From 2-02-FULL-66-22 sp964576535 (GTDB taxonomy: Bacteria; Methylomirabilota; Methylomirabilia; Methylomirabilales; 2-02-FULL-66-22): 64,000 bases of DNA. The position numbers and the translations under genes were made by a program. The notes below the pieces were generated by a model. That model did not search any database. It was not told the origin of the DNA and saw nothing but the letters and a program-made list of their open reading frames with translations. The stretch lies in assembly GCA_964576535.1 (NCBI GenBank), contig CAZNWB010000005.1, forward strand, positions 1 through 64,000, in the 5' to 3' direction. Positions 8,391 to 16,169 of this stretch are shown in pieces; the first letter of the stretch is position 1, and each line of letters opens with the position of its first letter.

Positions 8391-8804
8391 ATGAAGTCTC
8401 ACACGGAGTATCTGACCTTCAGAACCAAGCGGCACCGGGAGTCCATCAACATCACCCGGGAGGTGGAGGCGGCCCTCAAGAAGAGCGGCATCCACGAGGG
8501 CATGATTCTCGTCTCGGCGATGCACATCACCGCCTCGGTCTATGTGAATGACGCGGAGGAGGGGCTCATCCAGGACATTGACGAGTGGCTGGAGCGCCTG
8601 GCCCCGACGGGCCCGGATTACCGGCATCACCGGACGGGGGAGAGCAATGGAGATGCCCACCTGAAAAACCTTCTCATGCACCACCAGGTCATCATCCCGG
8701 TCACCGATGGCAAGCTGGATTTTGGGCCGTGGCAGCAGGTCTATTACGCCGAGTTCGATGGCCAGCGTGCGAAGCGCGTGATCATCAAGGTGATGGGAGA
8801 GTAG
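8391..8804 (+). CDS. YjbQ/UPF0047 family protein (secondary thiamine-phosphate synthase family)
   Basis: 137 residues. The conserved core is complete: ITREVEAALKKSGI, GMILVSAMHITASVYVNDAEEGL, PTGPDYRHHRTGESNGDAHLKN, LMHHQVIIPVTDGKLDFGPWQQVYYAEFDG. Family members form trimers, and some can rescue thiamine-phosphate synthesis as a side activity; the main role is unsettled. The ATG at 8391 is preceded by GGAGGTCC and begins the conserved fold, so the longer frame from 8316 is rejected as repeat-derived. Confidence 0.92.
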   Translation: MKSHTEYLTFRTKRHRESINITREVEAALKKSGIHEGMILVSAMHITASVYVNDAEEGLIQDIDEWLERLAPTGPDYRHHRTGESNGDAHLKNLLMHHQVIIPVTDGKLDFGPWQQVYYAEFDGQRAKRVIIKVMGE

Positions 8805-8811
8805 AAACAAG

Positions 8812-8860
8812 AGCGTTCGGCAGTTCGGCTGTTCGGCAGTTCGGCTGTTCGGGAACTACC
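8812..8860. repeat. GTTCGGCAGTTCGGCT tandem wobble repeat
   Basis: About four copies of GTTCGGCAGTTCGGCT-like words follow yjbQ. A mirrored set is at 15632-15705. Confidence 0.7.
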
Positions 8861-8965
8861 TTATGCCGGGGCATGCTGGCTTCGGGATGCGAATCGGGGC
8901 CCATAGACCCGGATCTCGGAGACACGGCGAATCACTGACTGTCGGCCATTGAGAGGGAGGGGACA

Positions 8966-9142
8966 GTGGACCCACTGGACGATGCCGCCTTCCGGGCCCT
9001 GGTGGAGCAGGCCAAGCGGGTGTGCGCCAAGCATCCGGGCCTCTTGCCGGCCTACCTCGCCGCGATTAAAGAAAAGGGCAGGGGCATGGGTGACGACGTG
9101 TTGCAGCCTCTCCTGAAAGAGGTGTCGGCGAGCGTCTCGTGA
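8966..9142 (+). CDS. Small hypothetical protein, 58 residues
   Basis: The GTG start has GAGAGGGAGGGGAC immediately before it, a strong ribosome site. The predicted protein (LDDAAFRALVEQAKRVC... AAIKEKGRGMGD...) is charged, helical and has no signal peptide. Codon use is like that of its neighbours, with high GC at third positions. I do not recognise a family. The tct promoter follows within 35 bp, so this is the last gene before that operon. Confidence 0.6.
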   Translation: MDPLDDAAFRALVEQAKRVCAKHPGLLPAYLAAIKEKGRGMGDDVLQPLLKEVSASVS

Positions 9143-9173
9143 GGAGGTTCACCGAGGTCGAGGGCATTCGGAT

Positions 9174-9203
9174 TTGACACGGGGTGCCAGACCGGCCTAC
9201 GAT
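9174..9203 (+). promoter_or_regulatory. Sigma-70-like promoter of tctCBA
   Basis: TTGACA at 9174-9179, an 18-bp spacer and TACGAT at 9198-9203, about 55 bp before the tctC start codon. Confidence 0.65.
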
Positions 9204-9258
9204 CTGCGGGGTGTTCACCTGAACCATCACTGGCGAAGGACAGATAAGGGAGGACGTC

Positions 9259-10266
9259 ATGCGCAGGCGGACTGGGGTGTTTTTGCTGACGATCCTGGCA
9301 GGTGTGATCGTGCTGGCTAGCGCTGCAGGAGCGGCGTGGCTGCCGGACAAGCCGGTTGAGCTCATCGCGCCCTCGGGGCCGGGCGGCGGTTGGGACCGGA
9401 CGGCTCGGGGAGCCCAGAAGGTGCTCACTGACGAGAAGCTCGTCCCGCAACCCATTGTGGTGAACAACGTGGTGGGAGGCAGCGGGGCTGTGGCCATCAG
9501 CCAGGTTATGGCCAAGCGCAAAGGCGACCCAAACCTGCTCCTGGCCATGTCTCCCGCGCTCACCTTCACCTTGGCCCTGGGACGGGCGAAGGATCCGTCC
9601 ACCGGAAAGAACCTGACCTTCCGGGACATCACGCCGATCGCGGCCGTCGCGACCGACTATGGCGCCATCGTCGTCCGCAAGGATTCTCCCTACAAGGGCC
9701 TCAAGGACCTGTTGGAAGCGTACAAGGCCAACCCGGCTACCATTTCTGTTGCGGGCGGCTCTGCGGTGGGGAGCCAAGACCACATCAAATTCGCCAAGGT
9801 GGTGAAGGCCGCGGGGCTGGATGCCACCAAGGTCAAGTACGTCCCGTTCCAGGGGGGTGGCGAGGCCATGGCCTCCCTCCTGGGCGGTCACACGGCCGCC
9901 GCGGCCCCGGATGTCTCGGAGATTGTCGGCCAGGTGGAGGCGGGGCAGATTCGCATCCTGGCCCTCTTGTCCGATCAGCGCCTTGGCGGGGTGTTCAAGG
10001 ATTCGCCCACCGCCAAGGAGCAGGGGGTCAACACCAATTACATCCTGTGGCGGGGATTCTACGCGCCGCCGGAGCTTACGAGGGACCAGGTGGAATACTG
10101 GCGGGCGACCATGGGCAAGATGGTCAAGACCGCCTCGTGGAAGAAGTTGGCGGCGGATAGCGGCTGGTTCGAGTTGTTCATGGCGGGCGAGGAGCTCAGC
10201 AAGTTCCTGGATGACGATCTGGCGTTCGCGTCGGCCCTCCTGAAGGAACTGGGGCTGGTGAAATAG
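9259..10266 (+). CDS. tctC: Tripartite tricarboxylate transporter substrate-binding protein
   Basis: 335 residues. A signal peptide ends at about residue 25 (LASAAGAAW). The mature part has the family hallmarks: PVELIAPSGPGGGWDRTAR, VVNNVVGGSGAVAISQV, and the ligand-loop segment VAGGSAVGSQDHIKFAKV. It binds a carboxylate in the periplasm and delivers it to TctAB. AAGGGAGGACGTC precedes the ATG. First gene of tctCBA, behind the promoter at 9174-9203. The ligand (citrate or another dicarboxylate or aromatic acid) cannot be read from sequence. Confidence 0.93.
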   Translation: MRRRTGVFLLTILAGVIVLASAAGAAWLPDKPVELIAPSGPGGGWDRTARGAQKVLTDEKLVPQPIVVNNVVGGSGAVAISQVMAKRKGDPNLLLAMSPALTFTLALGRAKDPSTGKNLTFRDITPIAAVATDYGAIVVRKDSPYKGLKDLLEAYKANPATISVAGGSAVGSQDHIKFAKVVKAAGLDATKVKYVPFQGGGEAMASLLGGHTAAAAPDVSEIVGQVEAGQIRILALLSDQRLGGVFKDSPTAKEQGVNTNYILWRGFYAPPELTRDQVEYWRATMGKMVKTASWKKLAADSGWFELFMAGEELSKFLDDDLAFASALLKELGLVK

Positions 10267-10268
10267 GA

Positions 10269-10362
10269 GCGGTCAGCCGTCAGCTCTCGGCTGTCATCCC
10301 TCTTGCACTCCGGGGGGCCGTGGACGGTTGCTGTGAGCTGATAGCTGACGGCTGAAGGCTGG
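10269..10362. repeat. Inverted GTCAGC/GCTGAC wobble repeat inside tct operon
   Basis: The left arm (GGTCAGCCGTCAGCTCTCGG) and the right arm (GAGCTGATAGCTGACGGCTG) could form a hairpin between tctC and tctB. It could stabilise the more abundant tctC message. Same family as 2209-2345. Confidence 0.7.
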
Positions 10363-10367
10363 CCTTC

Positions 10368-10832
10368 ATGGGCCAACGCTCGCACGACAGCCTGGCGGCA
10401 ATCCTGGTTGCCGCCGCCTGCATTGCCTACCTCTGGGGGGCTCAGCGGTTCCAGTCACCGTTGGTGGCGGATCCCCTGGGCCCCTCGGCCTTTCCGACGA
10501 TCCTGGGTTGGTCGGGCCTCCTCCTGGCCGCCGTCCAGATCTTCCTCGCCTGGACCGGGCGGAGTTCCCCCGAAGAGAGTCCGGGATCAATCCGGGAGTA
10601 CCTGAAACCCCTCGTGCTCTTCGCCCTCCTTGTCGTCTACGCGCTGGTTCTGGAACCGGCGGGCTACGTGCTGGCCACCTTCGCCTTCGTGGTCATCAGC
10701 TTCCTGATGTTGGGCGAACCCCTCTGGCGCGGGGGCCTCATCGCGGCCGGCTTCAGCACCGGCTTCTATTACCTTTTCGTCAAGATCCTGAAGATCAATT
10801 TGCCCGCCGGAATGCTCTTCCGCGGATGGTGA
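10368..10832 (+). CDS. tctB: Tripartite tricarboxylate transporter small membrane subunit
   Basis: 154 residues and four predicted helices with the typical LGPSAFPTILGW loop after the first helix. TctB is the poorly conserved small integral subunit that pairs with TctA. The ATG immediately follows the hairpin repeat. The gene ends 25 bp before tctA. Confidence 0.9.
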   Translation: MGQRSHDSLAAILVAAACIAYLWGAQRFQSPLVADPLGPSAFPTILGWSGLLLAAVQIFLAWTGRSSPEESPGSIREYLKPLVLFALLVVYALVLEPAGYVLATFAFVVISFLMLGEPLWRGGLIAAGFSTGFYYLFVKILKINLPAGMLFRGW

Positions 10833-10857
10833 TCCCAACTGCAGCCGGAAGGCGCCC

Positions 10858-12360
10858 ATGACCGAGGTCTTCTCCAGCCTGGCCTACGGCTTCAGCGTGG
10901 CACTGACGCCCACCAATGTGATGTGGGCCACGGTGGGGTCCATTATCGGGACGCTGATCGGTGTCCTGCCAGGCATCGGCCCGGTGAGCGGGATCGCCAT
11001 CCTCATCCCCGTGACCTACGGCATGAACCCGGCCTCGGCCATGATCCTGCTCACGGCCATGTACTACGGGACCATGTACGGGGGCTCCACCACTTCTATC
11101 CTGGTGAATGTCCCGGGCGAGGCCTCGTCTGTCGTCACGACCCTGGACGGGTACCAGATGGCGCGCCAGGGACGGGCGGGGCCCGCGCTGGCCATTGCCG
11201 CCATCGGCTCCTTCGTGGCGGGCACGTTCAGCATCGTGGGCCTGATGCTCTTCGCGGTTCCGATCATCTCGCTGGCGCTGAGGTTCGGCCCCGCGGAGTA
11301 TTTTGGCCTGATGCTCCTCGGCCTTTCCAGCGTGACCAGCCTGGCGGGGAAGTCCCTGGTCAAGGCCCTGCTGTCCATGCTCCTCGGCCTGGTGGTCTCC
11401 ACCATAGGCGTCGATCTCTCCACGGGGATCACCCGGTACACGTTCGGCATCCCCCAGCTCCTGGACGGCGTGGGCTTCCTGGTGGTGGCCATCGGCCTGT
11501 TCGCGATTTCGGAGGTGCTCCTGGCGGTGGAGGAGATCGCGGCGGCCAAACGCGAGGCCATTCCCGTGGGCCGCGTGTGGCTGGCGTGGAAGGATTTCGC
11601 AGCAAGCTGGTGGGCCATTATCCGGGGAACGGTGATCGGCTTCTACATCGGGGTGCTGCCGGCCGCGGGGGCGACGATCGCGTCCTTTATGGCCTATGAC
11701 GTGGAGAAGCGGCTGGCCAAGGATCCCAGTAGCTTCGGGAAGGGCGACATCCGCGGGGTGGCCGCGCCGGAGTCGGCCAACAATGCCGCGGCCGTGGGGA
11801 ACATGGTGCCCCTCCTGACCCTGGGTCTCCCCGGCTCCTCCACAACGGCCATCATGCTGGGGGCCCTCATGATGCTGGGGATACAGCCGGGTCCCCTGAT
11901 GTACCAGAAGAACCCGGACGTCTTCTGGGGGCTGATTGCCAGCATGTACCTCGGCAACACCATGCTTTTGATCCTGAACCTGCCCCTGGTGGGACTGTGG
12001 GTGAAGATCCTGGCAATTCCGGAGCGCATCCTGTACCCGCTCATCCTCGGCGTGTCGGTGATCGGTGTGTACGGCGTGTCCGGCAGTCTCACGGACCTGC
12101 TCTTGGCCTGCGGCTTTGGCCTGCTGGGCTACTATATGCGCAGGCACGACTACCCTGTGGCGCCGGCAGTCCTGGGGGTGGTGCTGGGTGGCCTGATGGA
12201 ACAGTCCCTGCGCCAGGCCCTGGTCCTGTCAGATGGAAGCTACTGGACTCTCGTCCAGCGGCCCATCTCTCTGGTCCTCCTGATCCTCTCCGTCGTTTCG
12301 CTGGCCTCTCCATACCTCATCACCGCCTTCCGCAAGTTCCAGCGCGAGCCACAGTTTTAG
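10858..12360 (+). CDS. tctA: Tripartite tricarboxylate transporter large membrane subunit
   Basis: 500 residues, the normal length, with about 11-12 helices. Conserved stretches include GTLIGVLPGIGPVSGIAILIPVTYGMNP, YYGTMYGGSTTSILVNVPGE and GIRGVAAPESANNAA-like (here DIRGVAAPESANNAAA), plus LTLGLPGSSTTAIMLGAL. It forms the translocation channel, energised by an ion gradient. GGAAGGCGCCC precedes the ATG. Confidence 0.96.
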   Translation: MTEVFSSLAYGFSVALTPTNVMWATVGSIIGTLIGVLPGIGPVSGIAILIPVTYGMNPASAMILLTAMYYGTMYGGSTTSILVNVPGEASSVVTTLDGYQMARQGRAGPALAIAAIGSFVAGTFSIVGLMLFAVPIISLALRFGPAEYFGLMLLGLSSVTSLAGKSLVKALLSMLLGLVVSTIGVDLSTGITRYTFGIPQLLDGVGFLVVAIGLFAISEVLLAVEEIAAAKREAIPVGRVWLAWKDFAASWWAIIRGTVIGFYIGVLPAAGATIASFMAYDVEKRLAKDPSSFGKGDIRGVAAPESANNAAAVGNMVPLLTLGLPGSSTTAIMLGALMMLGIQPGPLMYQKNPDVFWGLIASMYLGNTMLLILNLPLVGLWVKILAIPERILYPLILGVSVIGVYGVSGSLTDLLLACGFGLLGYYMRRHDYPVAPAVLGVVLGGLMEQSLRQALVLSDGSYWTLVQRPISLVLLILSVVSLASPYLITAFRKFQREPQF

Positions 12361-12375
12361 CCCCGATCCGAAACT

Positions 12376-12540
12376 ACTAACCGCCAAGGCGCCAAGCACG
12401 CCAGCATTACGCGGCAATTGGGCAATCCGGCAACTGGGCAACTTGGAGCTCCGGGTTGCCAGATTGCCAGATTGCCTGATCGCCTCCCCATGGCGACCCG
12501 GGTACCCAGCGCTGGCGCTGGGTGTTCATGGCGGTTTAAT
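12376..12540. repeat. Mixed repeat block (GGCAATTGGGCAA words, then GGTACCCAG hairpin)
   Basis: About 12411-12482 holds GGCAATTGGGCAATCCGGCA-type units with a mirrored half (GGTTGCCAGATTGCC), and 12493-12540 holds a GGTACCCAGCGCTGGCGCTGGG hairpin ending in ATGGCGGTT. The block could act as a terminator-like end for tctCBA, though no U-run is evident. Confidence 0.7.
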
Positions 12541-12567
12541 ACTTTTTTCTTCCTTGTGATTTTCTGC

Positions 12568-12596
12568 TTGACTCCAGGAAGTTTGGCAGCTAGGTT
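12568..12596 (+). promoter_or_regulatory. Promoter of the metal island
   Basis: TTGACT at 12568-12573, a 17-bp spacer and TAGGTT at 12591-12596. It lies 34 bp upstream of the dtxR-type start codon, and the -10 box overlaps the inverted repeat at 12595-12610. An AT-rich stretch (about 12537-12565) precedes it. Confidence 0.6.
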
Positions 12597-12610
12597 TAGC
12601 CCCGCCTAAA
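12595..12610 (+). promoter_or_regulatory. Candidate DtxR/MntR operator
   Basis: TTTAG, six bases, CTAAA: an inverted repeat at the -10 box and start site, in a wider context (TAGGTTTAGCC...GCCTAA) resembling the DtxR/IdeR consensus with TTAGG and CCTAA half sites. It suggests that the first gene represses its own operon. Confidence 0.5.
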
Positions 12611-12629
12611 TAAATCTTTCGGAGGAAAT

Positions 12630-13298
12630 ATGCTGAGTGGGGCGGTCCAAGACTACTTGAAGACCATCTACACACTGCAAGAGCAGGGCGGCGCCGTCTC
12701 CACCTCGGCCCTGGCCGAAGCGATGGGCGTCGCCGCCGCGTCCGCCACCGGGATGGTGAAGAAGCTGGCGGGCCTGAAGCTGGCGAGGCACAGCCCCTAC
12801 CAGGGGGTGATCCTGAGCAAGGCTGGGGAAAAGATGGCCTTGGAGGTCATCCGGCACCACCGTCTGCTGGAGCTGTATCTGGCCGAGGCCCTGGGGTATA
12901 GCTGGGACAAGGTCCACGAAGAGGCCGAGCGGCTCGAGCACGTCATCTCCGAGGAGTTCGAGGAGAAGATCTTCGAGGCCCTGGGTCGGCCGACCCGGGA
13001 CCCCCACGGCGATCCGATCCCGACCAAGGACGGCACGCTGGTGGCGGGAAGTCACGAGCGCCTCTCGGATATGGAGCCAGGGGCCACGGGGGTCATCCGT
13101 CGGGTGAGCGACCGCAACGCCGAGATGCTCCGGTACCTGGCTCTGCGCGGCCTGGTCCCGGATGCGGCTGTGGAAGTCGTGGAGAAGGCGCCCTTCAACG
13201 GGCCGATCACCGTGAAGGCGGGGAAGGCCTCGCACGTGCTGGGGAGGGACCTCGCCTCGCACATCCATGTGGAATCCGGCGCCCCAGGGGGGGTGTAG
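12630..13298 (+). CDS. DtxR/MntR-family metal-dependent repressor
   Basis: 222 residues. The N-terminal winged helix starts with the typical VQDYLKTIYTLQEQ, followed by helix-turn-helix TSALAEAMGVAAASATGMVKKL. The metal/dimer domain has RHHRLLELYLAEALG and HEEAERLEHV with the usual H/E ligands. The third part (about 150-218) is an SH3/FeoA-like domain. The family senses Mn2+ or Fe2+; the NRAMP gene nearby favours Mn2+. GGAGGAAAT precedes the ATG. It heads a seven-gene metal island. Confidence 0.92.
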   Translation: MLSGAVQDYLKTIYTLQEQGGAVSTSALAEAMGVAAASATGMVKKLAGLKLARHSPYQGVILSKAGEKMALEVIRHHRLLELYLAEALGYSWDKVHEEAERLEHVISEEFEEKIFEALGRPTRDPHGDPIPTKDGTLVAGSHERLSDMEPGATGVIRRVSDRNAEMLRYLALRGLVPDAAVEVVEKAPFNGPITVKAGKASHVLGRDLASHIHVESGAPGGV

Positions 13299-13307
13299 GG
13301 AGGAGTC

Positions 13308-14339
13308 ATGTCCGGGATGAATCGACGACAGTTCCTCCGCTGGGGCCTCCCGGCAGGTCTGGGCCTGGCCGGGGCCGCCGCATCAGCATCAGCACCGGGG
13401 AAGGAAACGGCGCCGTCCCTGCCACCCGGGATGGTCCATCCCAATCCGACCCACTACATGGGCGGCCGGCCAGCCCCCACGGAGCGCCAGGCACCCGATG
13501 GCCTGGATCCGATGCAGATCCTGACCGCCTTCGACTTCGGCAAGGTCACGCGACTGCCGAACGGCCAGATTCAGCGGGAATACACCCTGACCGCCTTCGA
13601 CCGGGAGATCGAGGTGGCCAAGGGGGTGAAGTTTCCCGCCTGGACCTTCAATGGGTCGGTCCCGGGCCCGACTATCCGGTGCACGGAGGGGGACCGTCTC
13701 ATCATCCATTTCCGGAACGAGGGGGCACACCCCCACACCATCCACCTTCACGGAATCCACCCGGCGAACGCCGACGGCGTGTTCGAGGTTGTCCCTCCGG
13801 GTGGGACCTACGACTACGACCTCATGGCGGAGCCGTTCGGGCTCTTCCTGTACCACTGCCACACCATGCCTCTGAAGAAGCACATCCACAAGGGCCTCTA
13901 CGGGGCCTTCATCGTGGATCCGAAATCGCCGCGTCCCCCGGCCAAAGAGCTGGTCATGGTGATGAACGGCTTCGACACCGACCTGGATGGGGAGAACGAG
14001 TTCTACACGGTGAACGGCATCGCCAACTATTTCGCCGAGCACCCGATCCCGCTCCAGGTGGGGGAGCCGGTGCGGATCTATGTGGTCAACACGACAGAAT
14101 TCGATCTGATCAACTCGTTCCACCTGCACGGGAACATGTTCAAGCTGTTCCGAACGGGTACGAGCCTCACGAACTTCGAGATCACGGACACGGTGATGCT
14201 GTGCCAAGGCGAACGCTGCATCCTGGAGTTCAGCTACAAGTATCCCGGCAAGTTCATGTTCCACGCACACCAGAGCGAGTTCGCGGAACTGGGCTGGATG
14301 GGAATGTTCGACGTCCAGGCCAGGCCCCAGAAGGCCTAG
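13308..14339 (+). CDS. TAT-exported two-domain multicopper oxidase (type C, blue copper oxidase)
   Basis: 343 residues. NRRQFLRWG at the N-terminus is a twin-arginine signal. Domain 1 has HPHTIHLHG (H143, H146, H148) and HCH (183-185) followed by H192 and L197: a type 1 copper site (H143, C184, H192, axial Leu). Domain 2 has HLH (272-274) and HAH (319-321) with Ala in place of Cys, so it lacks a type 1 site. All eight trinuclear-cluster histidines are present, so this is a true oxidase and not a nitrite reductase. Such enzymes oxidise metals (Cu+, Fe2+, Mn2+) or phenols. It starts nine bases after the repressor, behind GGGAGGAGTC. Confidence 0.88.
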   Translation: MSGMNRRQFLRWGLPAGLGLAGAAASASAPGKETAPSLPPGMVHPNPTHYMGGRPAPTERQAPDGLDPMQILTAFDFGKVTRLPNGQIQREYTLTAFDREIEVAKGVKFPAWTFNGSVPGPTIRCTEGDRLIIHFRNEGAHPHTIHLHGIHPANADGVFEVVPPGGTYDYDLMAEPFGLFLYHCHTMPLKKHIHKGLYGAFIVDPKSPRPPAKELVMVMNGFDTDLDGENEFYTVNGIANYFAEHPIPLQVGEPVRIYVVNTTEFDLINSFHLHGNMFKLFRTGTSLTNFEITDTVMLCQGERCILEFSYKYPGKFMFHAHQSEFAELGWMGMFDVQARPQKA

Positions 14340-14358
14340 CGGCGCCGATGAGGAATGA

Positions 14359-15588
14359 GTGATGCGCACGCGGGATAAAACGATGCCTGTCGCCGAAGTG
14401 GCCCGGACGAGGTGGCGACCGGCGGCGTGGCTCTTGCTTCTGCTGCCCGTGGCCATCCTGGCCGGGATGGTGGCCCTGTTCCTGACCAAGGGAGAGCGCC
14501 TGATCGGGCGGCCGCCCATCCCCCCGGACGCCCTACTGAAGATCGAGTTCGAGCGGATCGCCTTTCGCCCGGGCGAGGTCATTGCCACCGTTCGGAACAC
14601 TGGCCCGGACGAAGTGACGATTGCCCAGGTGGCGGTGAACGACGCGCTCTGGCAATTTGTCGTGAGCCCAACAGCCACCCTGGGCCGGATGCAGCGAGCC
14701 ATCGTGACGATCCCATACCTTTGGGAAACGGGCGACCCGGTGGAGGTAAAGCTCATCACCAGTAACGGGCTCGCCTTCAAGCACAAGGTGGATATCGCCG
14801 CCGAAACGCCGCGGCCCTCTCTAGGCATGCTGGGCATCTTCGCACTCTTGGGCATCTACGTGGGGGTGATCCCGGTGTACCTGGGATTTCTCTGGTTCCC
14901 ATTCCTGCGGCGGGTGCGGGAACGGTGGTTCCACTTCTTCCTCAGCCTGACCGCCGGCCTCCTGATCTTCCTGGGGGTGGACGCGTTGAAGGAGGCGCTG
15001 GAGGCGGCCGGGAAAATTCCCGGCGCGTTCAAAGGCGTAGGGATCATTTTGATCGGTGTCAGTGTGGGACTCCTGGGGCTGATGGCGGTGGGGGAGCGAA
15101 CGATGGGTCGGGCGCGAGCGGCCACCCCGGGTGGGGAGCGACTGGCCCTGGCCTACCTCATTGCGGCGGGTATTGGCCTGCACAACCTGGGCGAAGGGCT
15201 GGCCATCGGCGCGGCCTACGCCCTGGGGAACGTGGCCCTGGGCACCTTCCTGATCGTCGGCTTTACCATTCACAACACCACCGAGGGGTTCGGCGTGGTG
15301 GCGCCGGTGGCCAGGGACCGGGTGGGGCTGTGGCATCTTGTCGCCATGGGCCTGCTGGCTGGGGGGCCCACGGTATTGGGGACCTGGATCGGCGGATTCA
15401 CCTATTCGGCCGTGTGGTCCATCCTCTTCCTGGCCCTGGGGGCGGGGGCGATCTTCCAGGTGGTGTACGAGTTGCTCAAGCTCATGAACCGCGATGCCCG
15501 CGAGCGTGCGGGGAGCGTGGCCAATTTCGTGGGACTGGTCCTGGGCCTGGGGATCATGTATCTCACAGGTCTGTTAGTGCAGCTCTAA
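14359..15588 (+). CDS. ZIP-family metal permease with N-terminal extracytoplasmic beta domain
   Basis: 409 residues from GTG 14359; ATG 14362 is equally possible and better spaced from AGGA. A first membrane helix (about 22-42) is followed by a roughly 90-residue beta-rich segment (58-150) that resembles a cupredoxin or Ig-like fold but has no copper ligands. After that come about eight ZIP helices with AAGIGLHNLGEG (H275, N276, E279) and GFTIHNTTEG (H305, N306, E309), the metal-binding motifs of TM4 and TM5. The gene follows the oxidase by 19 bp, so the two may act together. Metal specificity (Zn, Fe, Mn) cannot be read. Confidence 0.85.
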   Translation: MMRTRDKTMPVAEVARTRWRPAAWLLLLLPVAILAGMVALFLTKGERLIGRPPIPPDALLKIEFERIAFRPGEVIATVRNTGPDEVTIAQVAVNDALWQFVVSPTATLGRMQRAIVTIPYLWETGDPVEVKLITSNGLAFKHKVDIAAETPRPSLGMLGIFALLGIYVGVIPVYLGFLWFPFLRRVRERWFHFFLSLTAGLLIFLGVDALKEALEAAGKIPGAFKGVGIILIGVSVGLLGLMAVGERTMGRARAATPGGERLALAYLIAAGIGLHNLGEGLAIGAAYALGNVALGTFLIVGFTIHNTTEGFGVVAPVARDRVGLWHLVAMGLLAGGPTVLGTWIGGFTYSAVWSILFLALGAGAIFQVVYELLKLMNRDARERAGSVANFVGLVLGLGIMYLTGLLVQL

Positions 15589-15631
15589 CCCGCAAGGGTC
15601 AACACCTTTCGGCTGTTTCCCGCCTTGCGGG

Positions 15632-15705
15632 ATTCGACGGTTCGGCATATCAGGATCTACCAGAACAGCCGAACTGCCGAGCCACCGAACTCCCGAACGT
15701 TTTTC
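15632..15705. repeat. TTCGGC/GCCGAA wobble repeat
   Basis: The words ACGGTTCGGC, AACAGCCGAACTGCCGA and ACCGAACTCCCGAACG form an imperfect inverted repeat before the cupredoxin gene. Related to 8812-8860. Confidence 0.65.
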
Positions 15706-15720
15706 AAGTCTGGAGATGCT

Positions 15721-16107
15721 ATGTCGCGCAAGACGATGCTGTCTCTCGCCCTCGCCTGTACTCTCCTCGTGGCGGGCGGCCTGTCCATCGGCAAGGGGGT
15801 CGTGCTGGGGAAGAATCCGCCCCCGCAGGTGATTCAGCTTCAGGCCAAGGCAGGGAAGTTCAACGAGGTGAATCCGACGCTGGAGGTGCGGCGTGGGGTT
15901 CCTGTGGAACTCACGATTCGCAACGACGAACCGGAAGCCATCCCCCACGACTTCGCCCTGGTCGGCCTGGGCGTGAAAACACCCAAGGCGCTGCAGCCAG
16001 GCGAGGTCAGTACCCTCCGATTCACTCCTTCCCAAGCCGGGGAGTTCGCATATACCTGTACCCTGCATCCCGGTCTCATGGATGGACGCCTGATCGTCCG
16101 GCCATGA
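15721..16107 (+). CDS. Exported cupredoxin-like blue copper protein
   Basis: 128 residues. A signal or anchor helix covers residues 6-24 (MLSLALACTLLVAGGLSIG). The mature domain is a cupredoxin: IPHDFALVGLG gives the first His, and YTCTLHPGLMDG near the C-terminus gives the C-x2-H-x3-M ligand set. It could pass electrons or copper to the multicopper oxidase encoded 1.4 kb upstream. The ATG at 15721 begins the signal peptide; the longer frame from 15625 reads through a repeat and is rejected. Confidence 0.85.
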   Translation: MSRKTMLSLALACTLLVAGGLSIGKGVVLGKNPPPQVIQLQAKAGKFNEVNPTLEVRRGVPVELTIRNDEPEAIPHDFALVGLGVKTPKALQPGEVSTLRFTPSQAGEFAYTCTLHPGLMDGRLIVRP

Positions 16108-16169
16108 GCGGCAGTCCCACCGACCCGCTTTCGTTCCGGCGAAGGCCAGGCATTGCTCTGTGAGGTCTC

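Noticed and set aside
13308..14339. Copper nitrite reductase
   Set aside because: The protein keeps all eight trinuclear-cluster histidines (HLH, HCH, HLH, HAH) and has Leu as axial type 1 ligand, which fits a two-domain oxidase.
15625..15720. N-terminal extension of the cupredoxin
   Set aside because: It is translated from a TTCGGC/GCCGAA repeat; the ATG at 15721 starts a proper signal peptide.
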